DNA from: Brachypodius melanocephalos
Taxonomy: Eukaryota > Chordata > Aves > Passeriformes > Pycnonotidae
Assembly (NCBI GenBank): GCA_013398615.1
Contig: VZSR01003807.1
Location: 4,979,959 to 5,043,958 of the forward strand
Direction of reading: 5' to 3'
Length of the DNA stretch: 64,000 bases
The notes beneath the pieces were generated by a model that saw nothing but the letters and a program-made list of their open reading frames with translations, was not told the DNA's origin and ran no database searches. Position 1 is the first letter of the stretch. Every line of letters begins with the position of its first letter. This document shows positions 48,906-63,230 of this stretch, in pieces. The position numbers were made by a program, and so were the translations under genes.

Positions 48906-51900
48906 GATGGCTAAGAACTAGACTTTAAAAATTAAAAAATTATAATCTCAAAGTGAAAATTAGCACCATTAGATGCCATATAGCATAAAATTAACGTTTT
49001 GTTGGAAAACAATACCTTGAGGCACTCACTTGAACAGAAAAAAAAAAAGACAAGTTTGACAATATTGTTGCTGTGCACCTCCAGCATATCCTGGTTTTCA
49101 CTGAGTTTGATTCTGCAGTTATGTTTGCATTTCATATGATTGTACCCAAGTAAATATAATTTTAGCAACAACATCAACAAATCCTTAATGCAGCTTCAAA
49201 AATATTTTAAAGGGAGGGCTGGTTTTTGCATTGAAATAACACCATCTGCTCAGCTGTAAAAAACAAGTGTCAGCTGCAGAAAGGATGTTCCTCACAAGGC
49301 ATCCTGGTTCAAACAACAGCAGAGGCACCCAGGCCGATTAAATTTCAATAAAATGTTAAGTTTTATTAGATCTTGTACGACAAGAGGCTGGCAAATACTT
49401 GTCAGGTTCAGATGGCTACTAAAAATCTCAGCTCTGAAGAGATTCAAGTGTTTAAACTCAAAAATAAGCCTCTCCCATGAAGAAATGTTCATAGAGAGAA
49501 GTATTATATTTTTTTAGGGCAACTAATATAGCTAGAGAATGACAAGTTTTTAGGCATACAACACTTTGTTGACTTCAGCATCCTTCTCTCTCTGAGAATC
49601 TGCAAAAACTTCCTTGTATCAGAGGAAAATTATGTTTAAGAATCTCATACATTTAAAAAACTCGGTGAAAATAAAATGAAAATGACGAGACTGGCACGGC
49701 AGTAAAATACTAAATACTAAAAAATGAAACGAAGGGAAAATTTTGAAAAATGTGAGTATATTTATATTGATTGATTCAACCTAAAAATTTGACAACAAAC
49801 CCGCACTCTATGGCTTAAAGACAGATGTCCTCCAAAGAGCAAGAGATTAGGAACATCCGTTTTGTTCTAAGGAGGGCAGCAGAAAACATTGAGCCATTTT
49901 TCTCTGCCATGCACATTTATCACGTTGATGTCTGTTCCCTCTATGTAAAAAAGACTAAATGCTCTGTAGAAATTCTCTTTCTTAGAAAATAATTGTGTTA
50001 AATTTGAAAATTAGACTTGTAACTTTTAATATTTGCCTACTGCTGAATGAGCTTTTCTTAGCAGGAGGAAGGCTGCTAAAATCACAAAAATGAACATCTT
50101 TGCAGAACCCAGAGAGGATTGGGGAAATCCCAGTTGTTCCTCCATCTGAGCATGTCATATTGTTTCAAAAGCTGGAAAATAGAATGATAAAAGAACAGCT
50201 AAGAAATCTCCCAAACTGGAAAGTATTAGCATAGTAAGCAGTTGGATTTTTAGCCTCTCTTTCTTGATCAAGTCAGATTACAGAGGTCCACTTTGTATGC
50301 TGCCACAAGAGTGCAAAAAGGAGTGAGTGCAATGCAGGATGGTTTGTCCTGTGATCTTGGTACCTCTCTGGGTTGTTCTGCCTTTGTATCCCGGCAGGAC
50401 AAGCCAATGACTTTCCCAACAGCTGGGAAGGGTGTTTTCCTTCGTGGATACACAGAAGAGTTTGAATCTACTCCCTAGTTAGCATTCATTTGGAAATTCA
50501 GTTAATATGTTGTTCAAAACTCTCCCTTGTCCTCTGATATTAAAAGTAATCCTAACATTAGCCCTTGTAGCATTTTTCTGCCCCATTCACACAAGTTCTG
50601 TGGTTATGAGCTTTTATTACCCTTTTGTTTCCATATCATGAAAACTATAGTGTGCCTGTTTAAGCCAACTCAGACTCACAAAGGCAAAGCTTTTGTGAGA
50701 CTGATGACTTTAAGACCCAAGTGGATGGATCTTAATCCAAATGCTCTCTTCCCACCCAGCTGATATTTAAATGCCCTCCAAATGCTGTCACAAAAGCCAA
50801 GTAATCCTATTCATCCCATGTAAGGCTTCAAACCAGAGTGGAAAGCAAAGCCAAGCAGCAGCTAAGTGGAAGGAGATCCGTGCTGTGAGAGCAGGGCATG
50901 TCCCTCAGGCACCAAGGGTTGCCTGATTGAGAGACACCACGGAAGACTCCTGGTGCCCACAGCTGCACCACTTTGCATTGGGAAAGGAAACTTGGCTCTG
51001 CTGGAGGGTCATTCCCTAAGTGTTAGTGCTAGCAGAATCCATGCTCAGCAGCAAGTCACCTGATTTCATCACTTCCCTCTCTGCAAACTTTGGCTGGGTT
51101 ACTTTGGCTTGCTCTTATCACTGAAACTTTTCCCACTGAGTACTCTCACTGAATCTTGGGGAAAAAAAAAAGAGATGCAATTTTTTTTACAGGCAGTGAA
51201 AGTTTCTTGAGGCCTTCCAGAGGTCACCATGTTTCTGCCAAAAGGCTGATGCTTCAAGCAGAACCCTCTATGCTGCCTCCCACAAAATCTGGGATTCCAA
51301 ATTGTTGTCATCACTGCCCAAAGTAGCATTCAACTCCTGCCTTTGGCATTTTCATATGAGCTCTGGTGTAGCACTATGCTAATGAGGTGTCAGATAGCTA
51401 GGGTCTCTGAGAGTTTTTGATGATGAATTTGCAGAAATGGTAATCTTAAAGATTATTTTCATTAAGAAAATCTTGGTAGTTTTCAGTTTTGCGATGAAAA
51501 AAGAGACAATACATTGGATGAATTCGCACATAGTACTGTTATATATCTATATCTGGTAAGACTTGCTGTTACATTGACAACCAACAGGGAAATTCAGGTC
51601 ATGAAATCATTTCATGCTGATGTTGCTAAGGATCTGATGGTTTTACACTGATCATCATAATTTCAAACAAAATAGTTTCACACTCGTTGAAAGCAAGGAA
51701 ATAATTTTTAGGTGAGAAAGAGTAACAGATGCACTGCTGCATTAAGTGCTACATGCAAATGATGTATAAGTCTGCTTAGTTTAAGAGCGAGCTTTGGACA
51801 AACTTCAGGGATCAAAGTTTCTGTGATACTGGATAGAATTTGTGCTCATTTTTATTCTGTAAAAACCACATTAGCAGATTATTTTCTATTCCAGTAGGCA

Positions 51901-53889
51901 AATTATAAAATATTTGGGTGCCCAAAAACTAGAGATCAGTTTTCCAGCATTTACATGTTCTACCATGACCCATCATCCCTAAACATTGTAAAATATTTAA
52001 TCATATGTAAATATCTTAATTTTTGACTCACTAGGTTAAGCTTTGTGAAAAGGAATGCTAGCCAGGCTCTATTTTTGTTAGACATTACCCCTGTTTCACT
52101 GGCAAAGTGCAAAAGTGCTTCCAAGGACAAATAAATAAACTGTAACCACAGTTTTGGCCAAATATACAGAGTAAAAGCTATTAGCATGGATCACAAGCAA
52201 AACAGCATGGGAGATTTCACTTTTGACTCTAAAACAATATTACTGCTTTTGTCTAATATAGTTTTTATTGTAGTTACCATATTAAAGCAGCACATGAGTC
52301 CAGGCTGAAAGAAAGATGCTTTTCAATTTGGGACATGACCCTTTTTATTTTTCAATGGAAGAAACTATTTATGCAAACTAAGCAATGCATTGCACTGGAA
52401 ACATAGGAGTACATTTGTGAAAGCATAATTGATTTGATAGTTTGATATTTTTTGACTTGTTTCAAAATACTGTGTGCAATTGTCAGAAGAAAGAAATGAG
52501 AATTTTATCATTGATATAATAAATTAAATTTTGTGTTTATGGAAATCCATAGTTAAAACAGTCACATTTCCTCTACTTCAGGTAGAAAAGAAACATACCT
52601 TACTTTTGATATAAATGAGAAATCAGTTCTAGTATTTTGAGACACTCCTCCTTTTTGGGACATAATGTTCTGCTTATTGATTTTGGTTATCACTGTGCAC
52701 TGACAATTCATAACTGAAACAAATTTTCAGGAATTTTCTGGCTTTGATCAGTCTCAAGTAATAACAGGTTGGATTAAAAGGACACTTTTGTTTCCATTCA
52801 GCTATGCTTCACCACACAAGGCATTTGGAGATTAGCACTGATTATATAAACCTGATAACTTTGGAATTTTATGCCTTCTAAGCAAGTAAGTGTTTTTTAA
52901 GTCTTGTAAGTAGTGATGTTCCTGCTGACTTACTAGGGGCCTCATGGGTCCTTGCCACTTTGAAGCACAATTCAAACATTCATCATATTGCATTGTTTTA
53001 CATAAAATTTCGTGAGAAAAATGGAAATAGCATTGCTCAGATTATTCCCAAAACACTTAATTTAAATAAACCCCCTCAATTTACCTAGCTCAAGGTCCCC
53101 CTTATGTAAAGAGGGATCAATGACTTAATTTGTTCTAGCTCTAAACAACTCTGGATGTTTCTGGAACCAGGGGATGTTCCATGGAAACCCATTCCACCCC
53201 AAACATTGTCAGGCCAGGAAGCAAGCTTTCTTTTGGCAGAACAGTTGTCAAAATAGCCTTTGGAAGGCCACCAGAGCATGCAAAAGATGATCAGGTAGAC
53301 TCACAGCATCCTTTGGGATATAATTTCCATTTCTCTCCTCAGCACAACAATAATTACGGAATATTGCAAGCCAGATAATACCCTTTGATGCACATTATTT
53401 AGTCATTATCCTGGCAGCTATCAAAAAATTGTTTAGCAGTTAAACTGGACAAATGCTATTTAGGAAATCAACAAAAACGTTGCACAGGCAAAGAAAACAA
53501 AAAGCATGGACCCTTCAATAACACTTAAGGTAAGTCAGTGAAGTATGATGTTTGTTCTAAGCCCGTCGACATTTGGAAATTAGAAGTAGCAAAGCAGCAA
53601 GAGCAGGCTGTTCAAGCAGAGAGGAATGTGTGTATCACTGGTGTTTTCTCTTGAAACAGAACCATTTTGGAGGTGCTCACAAAGCCCAGCCTTGGCAAAA
53701 GTGCCCGGATAACAATTGCCTGAGGTAACACGAGTGTTCACAGAGCTTGCAAATGGCATGCACAGAAATGACTGTGGAGGAAACACAGAGGAGGAAGGGA
53801 AGTATAAAGGAATCCTGAACATCTGAAACTGTGGAGAGAAAGAAGAGGAACCAGAGCAGCAGTCAAAACCTGATTTGATGCTGTCACCT
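48906..53889. other. AT-rich unique non-coding DNA
   Basis: No gene supported. A less AT-rich patch with open frames on both strands occurs at 50268-50480, and another at 50850-51060, with no domain. No interspersed repeat recognised. Confidence 0.6.
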
Positions 53890-53910
53890 CAGCAGCAGCA
53901 GCAGTAGCAG
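53890..53910. repeat. (CAG)n microsatellite
   Basis: Seven trinucleotide units, CAG with one TAG interruption (53905-53907). It is not inside a supported reading frame. Confidence 0.9.
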
Positions 53911-56900
53911 CTCATCTCTGCCTACACGAGGCAGCTTTAGGATCACAGACTGTCTATTCAAAAGCCACTCCTTCCATGCACAATGAATTTAAGGAAAAAA
54001 AGATGAAAATTAGAAATCTTCTTGGAACATTTATAGGGAAAGCAGGTTTCATCTTCCCTAGTAAGCACCTGAAGAGCGTGAATTAAATTCAAATATATTT
54101 GGAAGCACATTCTTCTCTTGAGTGCTACTTTATTTCTTGTTAGCAATCAAATTGTTGGCAGATGCTCAGCAAACTGTCCATCCTGATTATTTATCTATTC
54201 CTTCTGGAGCCCTTCTGATCATATTAAAATAAAGAGCAAACATTAACTAAAATATGATGAGATCAGCAGCCTCTCAAAAATGTAATAGACAAGAAATTAA
54301 CCTAAATTTTTCAGGATGCATTTTTCATGTACTTAGAATTTTAAAATATGACAAAACAGTAGGACTGTAGAAACAAGATCACAGTAATACCTAAATGGTT
54401 GTCAACTTCAAATATTCAAAGAGCCTAAGACTTCTTGGATTTGGGGAATTTAAAGAAAAAAAATTAAAGTAGGTGCATTTATTGTAACCATATACAGAGA
54501 TGTATTTGAACCTACTCATGTATCTAGACTTTTTTCTCTTCAACCTTGAAGCTGAAAACACATTTGAAAAAGAATAAAATCAAGAGAATCTAGGTGTGAA
54601 AAATAGAAGCTGTTGAGACACATGTAATACTACCAGGAGACATCTCAACTATTTTCCACACCACTCAAACCCCCAAACATTTTCTTCTCATTCTTTTCTG
54701 TCTCCATTAGAATAAAATGCATTAAAAAGTCAGATGCAAAAGGTATCATTAATTTTATATAGCTCCTCTATTTCTTCATTTGAATATGACACATTTCTAG
54801 AGAGATTTACTCTAGTCTTCCTTATTTTGCTGGCTCTCTTGAGGGGTTCAGATATGGTTAATTGAAGCATTTCATCAAGCTTGCATAGTGAAGCAATATT
54901 ATTTTAACATTTTGACATAAACTATCTAGTTAATGTGAAGTTGATGAAATTAATCCAGTGACTAACAAAATGTATCTTTTGAAAACAGCCTTCAATTTGA
55001 CAGTAAGGATTAATCATGCTTGAATTGAAATCAAAACAAAACAGGAAGCATGTCTTTCCCCTTCCCCTTCCCCCACTAAGAAAAATCACCTACAAATATT
55101 TCTATGCTCTGTAGTTTCTCAAGTGTAGCAGCTGAAGATATTGAGACTTGTGACAAGGGAAGTTGGAAAAATGAGCAGAAGGCAAGAAGTTTCCAAATCG
55201 AATTAGCCACTGGGAGCAGAAGCATTTTCCTTTGGTAGCAGCTCTGTGGTCAGGAACATCTATCTCTGTCTCCCACTGCCAAGTCAACATTCAGCTTGAG
55301 GATGCAGAAACCACTGTGAAGGCAGCAAATGGGATACTTTCCAACCTTTTCCTGCAAAAGAATCAATTGCTCTTTCAAATAAAGGCAAACCTAAAACTCT
55401 CTCCTGCATTCTTGTTTTTGTATACTCAGACAACCTGTGGGGGGAGGTTTTGGGGGTTAAGAAGGGAGAGTTGCTTCATTGAGTGATGTAAAATCATCTG
55501 TATCTGGAGATTTAATGAGTGCGTGCAACCATCTCTGCTGAACAGCTGAGGAATTATTACCCAGATCAGTATTTTACAGCGCTGTGGTCATAAAGTTTGA
55601 ATCCTCAACATAGATGGTTCTTCCAATGTATTGCAACTACTAGGCCACCAGATGAGCTCGAAATATCAATTTTATGATGGTATGTTCAATTAGATTTACT
55701 TGATGTAATTTCTTCCAGATCTTCTGCCAAAATATCAGAGAAAAAAATAAAATGAAAGTGTTCTGACATTTCTTGAGAAACCAGTGTCAACATAAGTTAC
55801 TGTGCAATACGTGCTAGAATGCAGATTTAATCTTTCCCCTTCCTGCTATTTTAAACCATTCACCAGTTTTGTCAGTTAGTGTATTTTAATTTTTGATCCA
55901 TATGGGCTTATGAAATGCACCCACATAATTCATTTAGAGAATTGACTGTCAATTATTTCTACCTCTGGCACATGACTCTGCGGCATGACATAGAGCTTCA
56001 ATTATTTGTCAGGTGGACAGGAGATAAATTGTATGGGTATAGGGCCATTGAATGCCATGGAGAGTTCAGAGATGTTATGTTGTCAACACCTTCCACCTCT
56101 GCAAAAGTTAAGGATACCAAAGCTTTCAATGATCAACAGAAAATGTAAGTGAAAACTGTTCCTGAAATAACCAGAAAAAATCCTAAATGGATAGTACTGA
56201 ATATTTTTTTATTTTTTTTTTGCTTTTACAAAATTCTGTCAATTTTGAAATATTTTAAGTACAGTTAAGGAATACAGAGATGTATGGTTCTAAACGTTCT
56301 ATATTCAAAATTAAAGATTTTGCTGAGGTAAATAACTGTTAGAGGGGTCTACAGACAGAAATCTCAGCAGAATATCAAGAGAGAATGCAGAAGTGGCCAC
56401 AGGTTGTTGCCACAGGAGGATACACACTACTTTGTTTTCCTAAATAATTTCTGATAAAGGACAACTTTTAGGCTAAAATTCCCTAGTTTTATTTAACAAT
56501 GTTTACTAATATTCATTTTGAGAAAATTTATCTTGAAAATGTTTTACCTCTTCAATGCATTCAGAAAATTTCAATTTTCCCTTCTTCGAATCATTACTCT
56601 TTTGATTCTTTCCAGTTTTATTTTCTCGTTTAACTCCTTCTCCTCGTGTCTTATGATGCATGAGTCACCTTTATACATCATTATCTGCTGGCTTTCTTTG
56701 CACAATTTTGCTTTGCATTAGATTCTCACAGCATCAGTTATCTGACTATGACCTTTCAGGTGATGAAGAATTCTGTCAAACTGCTTTAATTAAATAAAAT
56801 ATTATGTATTTATATGGTATGGAACTGTATCATTTTCTACTGCTTAAACCTTATCCTATAGTACATGTTTCTATATGCTTGTGTTTTTTTCTGAAGCTGA

Positions 56901-57599
56901 CATTCTCTTAAGTGCCAAAGGATATGTTCTATTTCTTGCTAATCAGTAGACAGAAGGCTCTTACAAGTATCAGAGTTTGTAAGGTTTATTCCCAACAGAC
57001 TTCAGAAATGGAAAATATATGGCATTTCATTGCAGCATTATGCCTAACCATGGTATGTGTTCAGAAAGATTGCAGACTAGAGCAGGAATCAATTGGTCAT
57101 ATTCCTGTTGCCAGTGTTATGAAAAAAATTATGGCAAAGGCTTAACTGCCCTATATCACTTGACTGCCCTACTTGGCTCCCAGCAAGCTGAGAGCTGTGC
57201 AGGAGGTCAAGCAGTAATTAGAAATCCTTCTTCCATGTGTTTTTTTTTTTTTTTTCTTGCTTTTGTTTTAGTTACATGGGTAAAGAATGAATAGCTTAAA
57301 TCCAGGAGAAGACAAAACTAACTCATGCAATGAAATTTCATTCTATTTTTACCATAACCAAGTTTTACTACCTGGTATCCAAGGTGTAGATGAAATCCTG
57401 ACTCCAAACACTACGGTATTCGAGTGAGCTTCTCATAGTTGTCAGGTACAGTGATAGATTCTGAGATTTGCTTTTCTGTGAATGAAATTATTGAAAGAAT
57501 TATCGAGAATTAATTATTCAGATAGGTATAAATACCTGTCTGTATTCTGTGTAATAAGAATCAACATATGGAGGACAGCAGATGTGTGCATGCCAGTTT
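53911..57599. other. AT-rich unique non-coding DNA
   Basis: No gene supported. A T17 run lies at about 57239-57255. The last few hundred bases may already belong to the old antisense CR1 described next. Confidence 0.6.
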
Positions 57600-58900
57600 A
57601 TGGCCAAACTGGAATCAGAGGCCTGAGAAAGGCTGAAATCTTGTGCTAAGAATCTACAGATAAATAAGTACTAGACCCCCCTCACCCCCAGGACATCCTT
57701 TCAGTATTTACCCATGCTTCATGTGTGTTGGTGCATCTTAGAAATTTAAAAGTCTGTTCCTGCTCTCCCCACATCCTTTGTCCTTTATTCATGCCATCAC
57801 ACTTTCTAGACTCATGGTGATTGCTTTCCATCTTCTGATGGCCATTATCCATCCAGATTGATGCCTTCCCATCTGGTTTGTGTCTGTCTCAAAGTGATGA
57901 GTATTGACAAGGTACTCCAGCTGAGACCTTCCCAAAGCCATATAAAAAAGGATTATTTACTGTCCTGTAGATGTACTCCTGTGTGTGAATCCCTTCTTAG
58001 GATCTGCCTATTGCTGCAACACACAATTGCAGCATGGAATCTTGTCGGTTCATGTTCAAATATGATTTGCTATTACACTCAGGATGTTTTCTGCTGTTTA
58101 GCTAGGTATTCCCAATCCTGCATGAACAAGCACAGGATCTTCTACTGGTTGAATTTTGTTTTCTTTTAGTCTTCAGTTTGACAAACTCATTTTGAATTTG
58201 AGATCATCTTTCAGCAGCCCCTTCCAGATTGTGTGCATCTACAAATGCAATTAGTACAATCTCTATTCTTTCATCCTGCTTATTAATGAAATATTACCCT
58301 CTGGAGAATCTCACTAACACATCATTCTATTCTGGTACACTGATACTTTGTCAGGAAGGTTTGTCCAGTCACTGGATCCATGCTGCAGTGCTTCCATATA
58401 AACATCGTTTCCACAGATTGCTTCTGAGATTTACCAAATATGATATGTTGTTTTCTTTTCCAGATTGAACATTACCCATTTAATTGCTTTCCTTCTACAT
58501 TTTCAGAGTTTAACTGTTTGTTTCAATATTTTTATAGAGGTCAAAATTAATCTGATTATATCTTCCAGTCACAAACTCCTACTTTTCTATTCTTTCTAAA
58601 GACACCCCACTCTTCAATTTTCTTTATTTTCTTTATTGTTACTGAATATTCAAAGAAAATGCTATGATCATTGACATTTCATTAGCCAATTCTTTTAGTA
58701 ATCTGGAACATGTTTTAGCACACCTGTCATGACAGAGAGAACACAAATACCTCAGCCTCTTAATTTTAGTTTGCTGTCTCAAGAACAACACTACTTGTTC
58801 AAATTACATGCTTTTACATTAATATTTCACTATTAATTTAGTCTATCATGTCTCTGGTATAACAGTTAAATCATTTTAATCTTATATCTAGATTTCCTAG
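57600..58900 (-). mobile_element. Very old CR1 LINE fragment, antisense
   Basis: On the minus strand the segment 58250 down to about 58110 reads LIAFVDAHNLEGAAER, then a stop, then SQIQNEFVKLKTKRKQNST. This matches the CR1 pattern FADDTKLGGAA…RIQNDLDKL…W. The catalytic FADD position is FVDA (58234-58245). Other blocks in the right order on the + strand are GTACTCCAGCTGAGACC at about 57912, AATCTCTATTCTTTCATCC with TTAATGAAAT at about 58259-58295, and CCAATTCTTTTAGTAATCTG at about 58686. The style resembles ancient CR1 shared with turtles and crocodiles, hence an old insertion. Stops and indels show it is dead. Both edges are soft by 100 bases or more. Confidence 0.85.
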
Positions 58901-61338
58901 TCCTACAATTTTCCTCATACTTCCTTTGGTATTTTTGCCTGTCAGGAAATCATCGCTTTTTTCTGCATGATATGTCTCTGAAACACCACACGTAAATATT
59001 CTCATGCAGAGACAGTGTTTTTCTATCATTCCTTTTGTACTATGCTTTCTTATGAATAGTACAACAGCTTAAAACGCTTTAAAAATACCTAATTTCCATG
59101 CAAATTGCCTGCAATATTGTTTGCTCACAGGATGCAATTCTCATCGTCTGATTGATAGAAGGCCAGTAGCAAATCTCATTTCAATTTGTCAACTATTTTG
59201 GTATTTAGAATAATCAGACTGCTGGCTAAGAACATCTTCTGCATCCATACTTTGGAGACAGGTAATGATGACAGACTTACTCACACAACAGCCTTTCACC
59301 CAGGAGGATTCAGAAAATATTGCACAGAGCATGGTTTGAATAGCATTTGCATTTTTGGATTGTTTTATCCACCACAATGAAAGGAACTATGGCAACTGTT
59401 TAGGAATCTCACTCCAGGAATAAATAACATAATATATGAAAAAACACAAGAACTCTGTGTTTTGGTGAGCAAAAATAATGGAAATTTTGAAAAATCTGGT
59501 ATCATGTATTAAGAAGGATATTCTAAAGAATAATAATTTAATTTTATAATCTTTTGTTTCCTTGCATGAGTCAAAGGCAGTATGGCAGGTGTTGAGAGGC
59601 AATGGAAATCAAGTGCTGAAACAATAGTCACCGGTTATTCTGAAATATCATATAAACATTATTTAGAAATAGTCATGCTGACTTTTGTGTGTACTGCCAT
59701 AATCTTAAAGAGAGGCACCATCAAAGAGTCCATAGGTATAAAATGGTAATGAAAACAAATTTGTCCCGGAGGAGTTAGCACTTTTTGGGCAACCTTGCAA
59801 AATATGGGTGAGTGCTACATAAAAGAGTATCTATACAATAGCAGCTTTCATTTCCATATAAGTTTTACTTTCATTAAATAAAACTTGTTCACAAACCAGC
59901 AAGACAACAATACTTCCTCCTACTCCCCTCTGCAAAACAATTATAATTTAAAAAAAAATCCGACCAATGAGTAGATCAGAGTGATTTTAGAAACCTATAG
60001 CAGTCAGTGGCCTACATGAAGAAGAAAAAATATTGGTGATTATGACCTCAGAGAAATAGCAGCAAGAACACAAAGTCCTGAGTCGTCAGAGAGAAGGGCC
60101 AAGGGCAGTCAAATTTGAGTTGAGATGTGGAGTGAGGTGGTCCAAGTACCCTAGGTAACCCAGAAAGCATCACAAGGGCATTGATACTAGAAGTCAGCTG
60201 ATGTCATCAAAAATCTCATGGAAAGGGAAGCCTTGTGTTCAGCAACACAGCTTCCTACCACATTAAAAAAATAGAGTTCCAACCTGTCAGTGATGCCATG
60301 GGAAGACAACACGTTTAGGCTTTGTACCAATACTTCCTGGACCATCCAGTTAGCCAGGTTCAGAGATTTTCAAATTATATACTTCTTGACAGAAGAGAAC
60401 TTTAAGAATATTCTTTTTTTAGTGCTTTTACACAGGATCATAGAGGATATACTCTTTTAAAAACTAATTTTCTCACAAAGTTTGAAATATTTTGAGGGCT
60501 TCCATAAGCTCTGCACTGCCTAGACACCACAAAAAACCAACAACATATATCAAGGATGAAGAAATATTGAATTTTCTTTGAATGTTGATATGTTCTCTGT
60601 GTGGGATGGAGGGCACTGTGGGACATTGATCACACCCGTGGTGCTGTAGTGATGACTAGCCCTAATTATTTCAGAAAAATTACCACATCTTTTATCCAGA
60701 AGAAGAAAAGGGAGAGTAATCACATACTAGACTCAAATCTAATTGGATCTTAAACGTGGAATAGGCAAAAAATATGTCCTTTAATCCATGGTTAACCCAT
60801 GCTGTTTATAGGTGCCTCCTTTCTATTACAAAACCTTAGCACCTCCTATTGTGATGCCTATTACCACAGTTGGTTTTCCCAATGCATCTCCAGGCTCCAC
60901 ACTCAGTATGATAAACTTTTTGGGCTGTGCCCTTTCATTGGGTCTGCTGATGGAGGAATTCCAGCAGCCTCCTTCTGGGTTTTTTTTGTGAAAAAGTAAT
61001 GATTGCCTTGTTGAGGGGAAAAAAGAGACCTATTTAGAAAAATACGTTCTTGTAAGCCAGTCCAGCAGAGCCTAAGGCAGGGGGGAAGCAGATGACCAAA
61101 CCACTTTACAGAAGCCTTTATGGATCATACACTGTGTTACAATGTGCATTAATGCAAATTATAACTTCTAATTATTCTACATTGCCCTGAATAGGGGAGA
61201 TGAAGCAAGATTTTGTTTTACTCAGGTTAGTATTCTACCACCCAAAATTTGTGTTTCATGACTATAATGTAACTAAATATTTCTGCAGTATTTCTGTAAA
61301 TGAAGCTGGAAAATACAGGAAAAAATCCTTTTAAAAAT
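58901..61338. other. AT-rich unique non-coding DNA
   Basis: No gene supported. The sequence at about 59600-59740 is unique, with a CACCGGTTATTC motif (CpG retained), but is too weak to call. Remains of the old CR1 may extend a little past 58900. Confidence 0.6.
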
Positions 61339-61359
61339 AAACAAAACAAAACAAAACAA
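61339..61359. repeat. (AAAAC)n microsatellite
   Basis: Four AAAAC-type pentanucleotide units read directly. Confidence 0.9.
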
Positions 61360-63000
61360 GTATGCAACTACTGGTGGAATAGAAAGTACAGAAAAGAGAA
61401 GGGAAGGAATGAACCTGTAAGACTGAAGAATGTGGGAGTATAAATTTGTGGATATGACAGGCCATCTTGAGTAATTGCATTTCCTTTGGAAATGTAAGAA
61501 TTAAATGTAAGTGCCATGTCTTTTCAGGGTGGGGGATGTTTTGTGAATGGTTACCACTTCCCTGGCAAGGAGGTGGAGTAGCTGTGCCCATCACCTTCTG
61601 ATTTACCCTGGACAAGCTAGGTCAACTTGGAGGTGGAGCTGCCCTGACTCAGATGACCTTTAACGTGACTTATGGTCCTTGAGCTTGGGAAACACAGCCA
61701 ATGAGAAGCAGAGCAGAACATGAAACTTTGGTGATGGGGTTGCTGACAAACCTGCATTTATTCTCATGCTTAAACCTGGCCTTTTCTTCACATTTTCACA
61801 AGGCCAAGGCACCTGAGAGAAACAGATTTTTTTTTCCCCAGGATGTTACCTTTCCAATACCAGTGGTTGAAAGGTTATCTCCTGATTTCATGTCATACAC
61901 AGATTATCAACTTTCAGAATTCAGCTTCAAAATATTAAAAAGGGACCTGTCATAGAGTTTCATAACACATCCTTATATGTAGAGGTATGACTTACCATAT
62001 ATCAGCCTGAAGAAAAAGCTCTTTCCTTGGTCCATGGTTAGACTAAGAATTATCTGGCATTCCTTATGGATGTGAAAATTATTTAAATAAGAAACTTTGA
62101 AGTATCTGAGTAATAGGATCCCATTGTTAAAAAAAAAATTATGATTTTTAAACTATTTGCACTAGGAAATGTTATGTTGTAACTCAAGGAACTTGATATC
62201 TTTCCTGAAGTTATATTAAAATCCCAATAGATCTGAGCACTTTTCTTCAGTTCTACCACTTTATTGGACTTTAGTTAAGACTTTTGGAAAATAAAAGTGC
62301 TATATATACAATTTTGGAATAAATACAAAATCAGTCCATGTTAGATACAGGATAAATCTTATTGCTCTTTTTTCTTCTGCAGGAAGGTGAACTGGCTGTT
62401 TTTGATTCTCTCAGCATTGCTAGGTAGGAATGCATGAAATTTGGAAGGAAAGAAAGACTGTGAAGTTGGGTTTGGTTTTTGGTTTGTTTGGTTGATTTTT
62501 TGTCTGAGATAATATTGAAATGCCCTGAGGGTTTTATAATGTATGTGCCAGAAAGATTCACTGAATTACTAATGACCTGGTGGGTTAGTGATTCTGAAGG
62601 CAGACTTGCTTTAAAGCAGAGGCTGTGCCTGACTTACTGAACACTCAGTGGAAAAATGTCTGAAATGAGCAGAGAGCATTTCTGAGCAAAAGTAAATCCC
62701 TTCCACTTTGCACAAAATTAAGTCAAAAGCCTATTAAAAACGTAAAGATTTCATCGTCTTGAAGGGATTCAAGGCTATAGAGGAGATTTTTGTGATTGCT
62801 CTTTTCTCAGAAAGACCATGTAGAAAGTGATGCTTACAAACAAGATTCGTAAGGGAAGATGCTGAACAAAGGACACAAAACTCACCCTCTCTGCATAAGT
62901 GTCAAATGGTAATAGCTGACAAAGTAAATGAAATGTAACATGGACACCTATAGATTCGTAGGTAAGACAAGGTGACTTGTGCTGTGACATGAATAAATAG
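61360..63000. other. Unique non-coding DNA
   Basis: No gene supported. A somewhat GC-richer patch at 61530-61720 contains an AGCCAATGAG CCAAT-box-like motif, but no other promoter signal or downstream exon was recognised. G/T-rich tract at 62466-62495. Confidence 0.6.
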
Positions 63001-63029
63001 CTGAAGCAACACACATTTCCAGTCCCTGA

Positions 63030-63230
63030 AATGTCACCTTGTCTGGCACACTGCTGGCCCCAGTCCTGGTTCTACTGAAGTGCTCTGTCACTGCTACACC
63101 GCACATATTTGGAGTACAAGGTTTGGGTACAAAATCTTTCACCACCAACCGCCCGTTAGTCTGTACAGAAGCGCCTATAAAATCTGAGTGGTGTGGTAGC
63201 CATCTGGGCAGCACAGGCAGGAATTAACAT
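63030..63230. promoter_or_regulatory. Candidate conserved non-coding element
   Basis: Complex sequence with four CpGs between 63100 and 63173, including AACCGCCCGTTAG, whose AACCGC is a RUNX-type core. Short open frames on both strands have no known domain. This is inference from composition; alignment with other birds would decide. Confidence 0.28.

Noticed and set aside
61640..61720. Promoter-like CCAAT motif in a GC-richer patch
   Set aside because: No TATA/initiator context or downstream exon was identifiable; a single CCAAT box is not sufficient.
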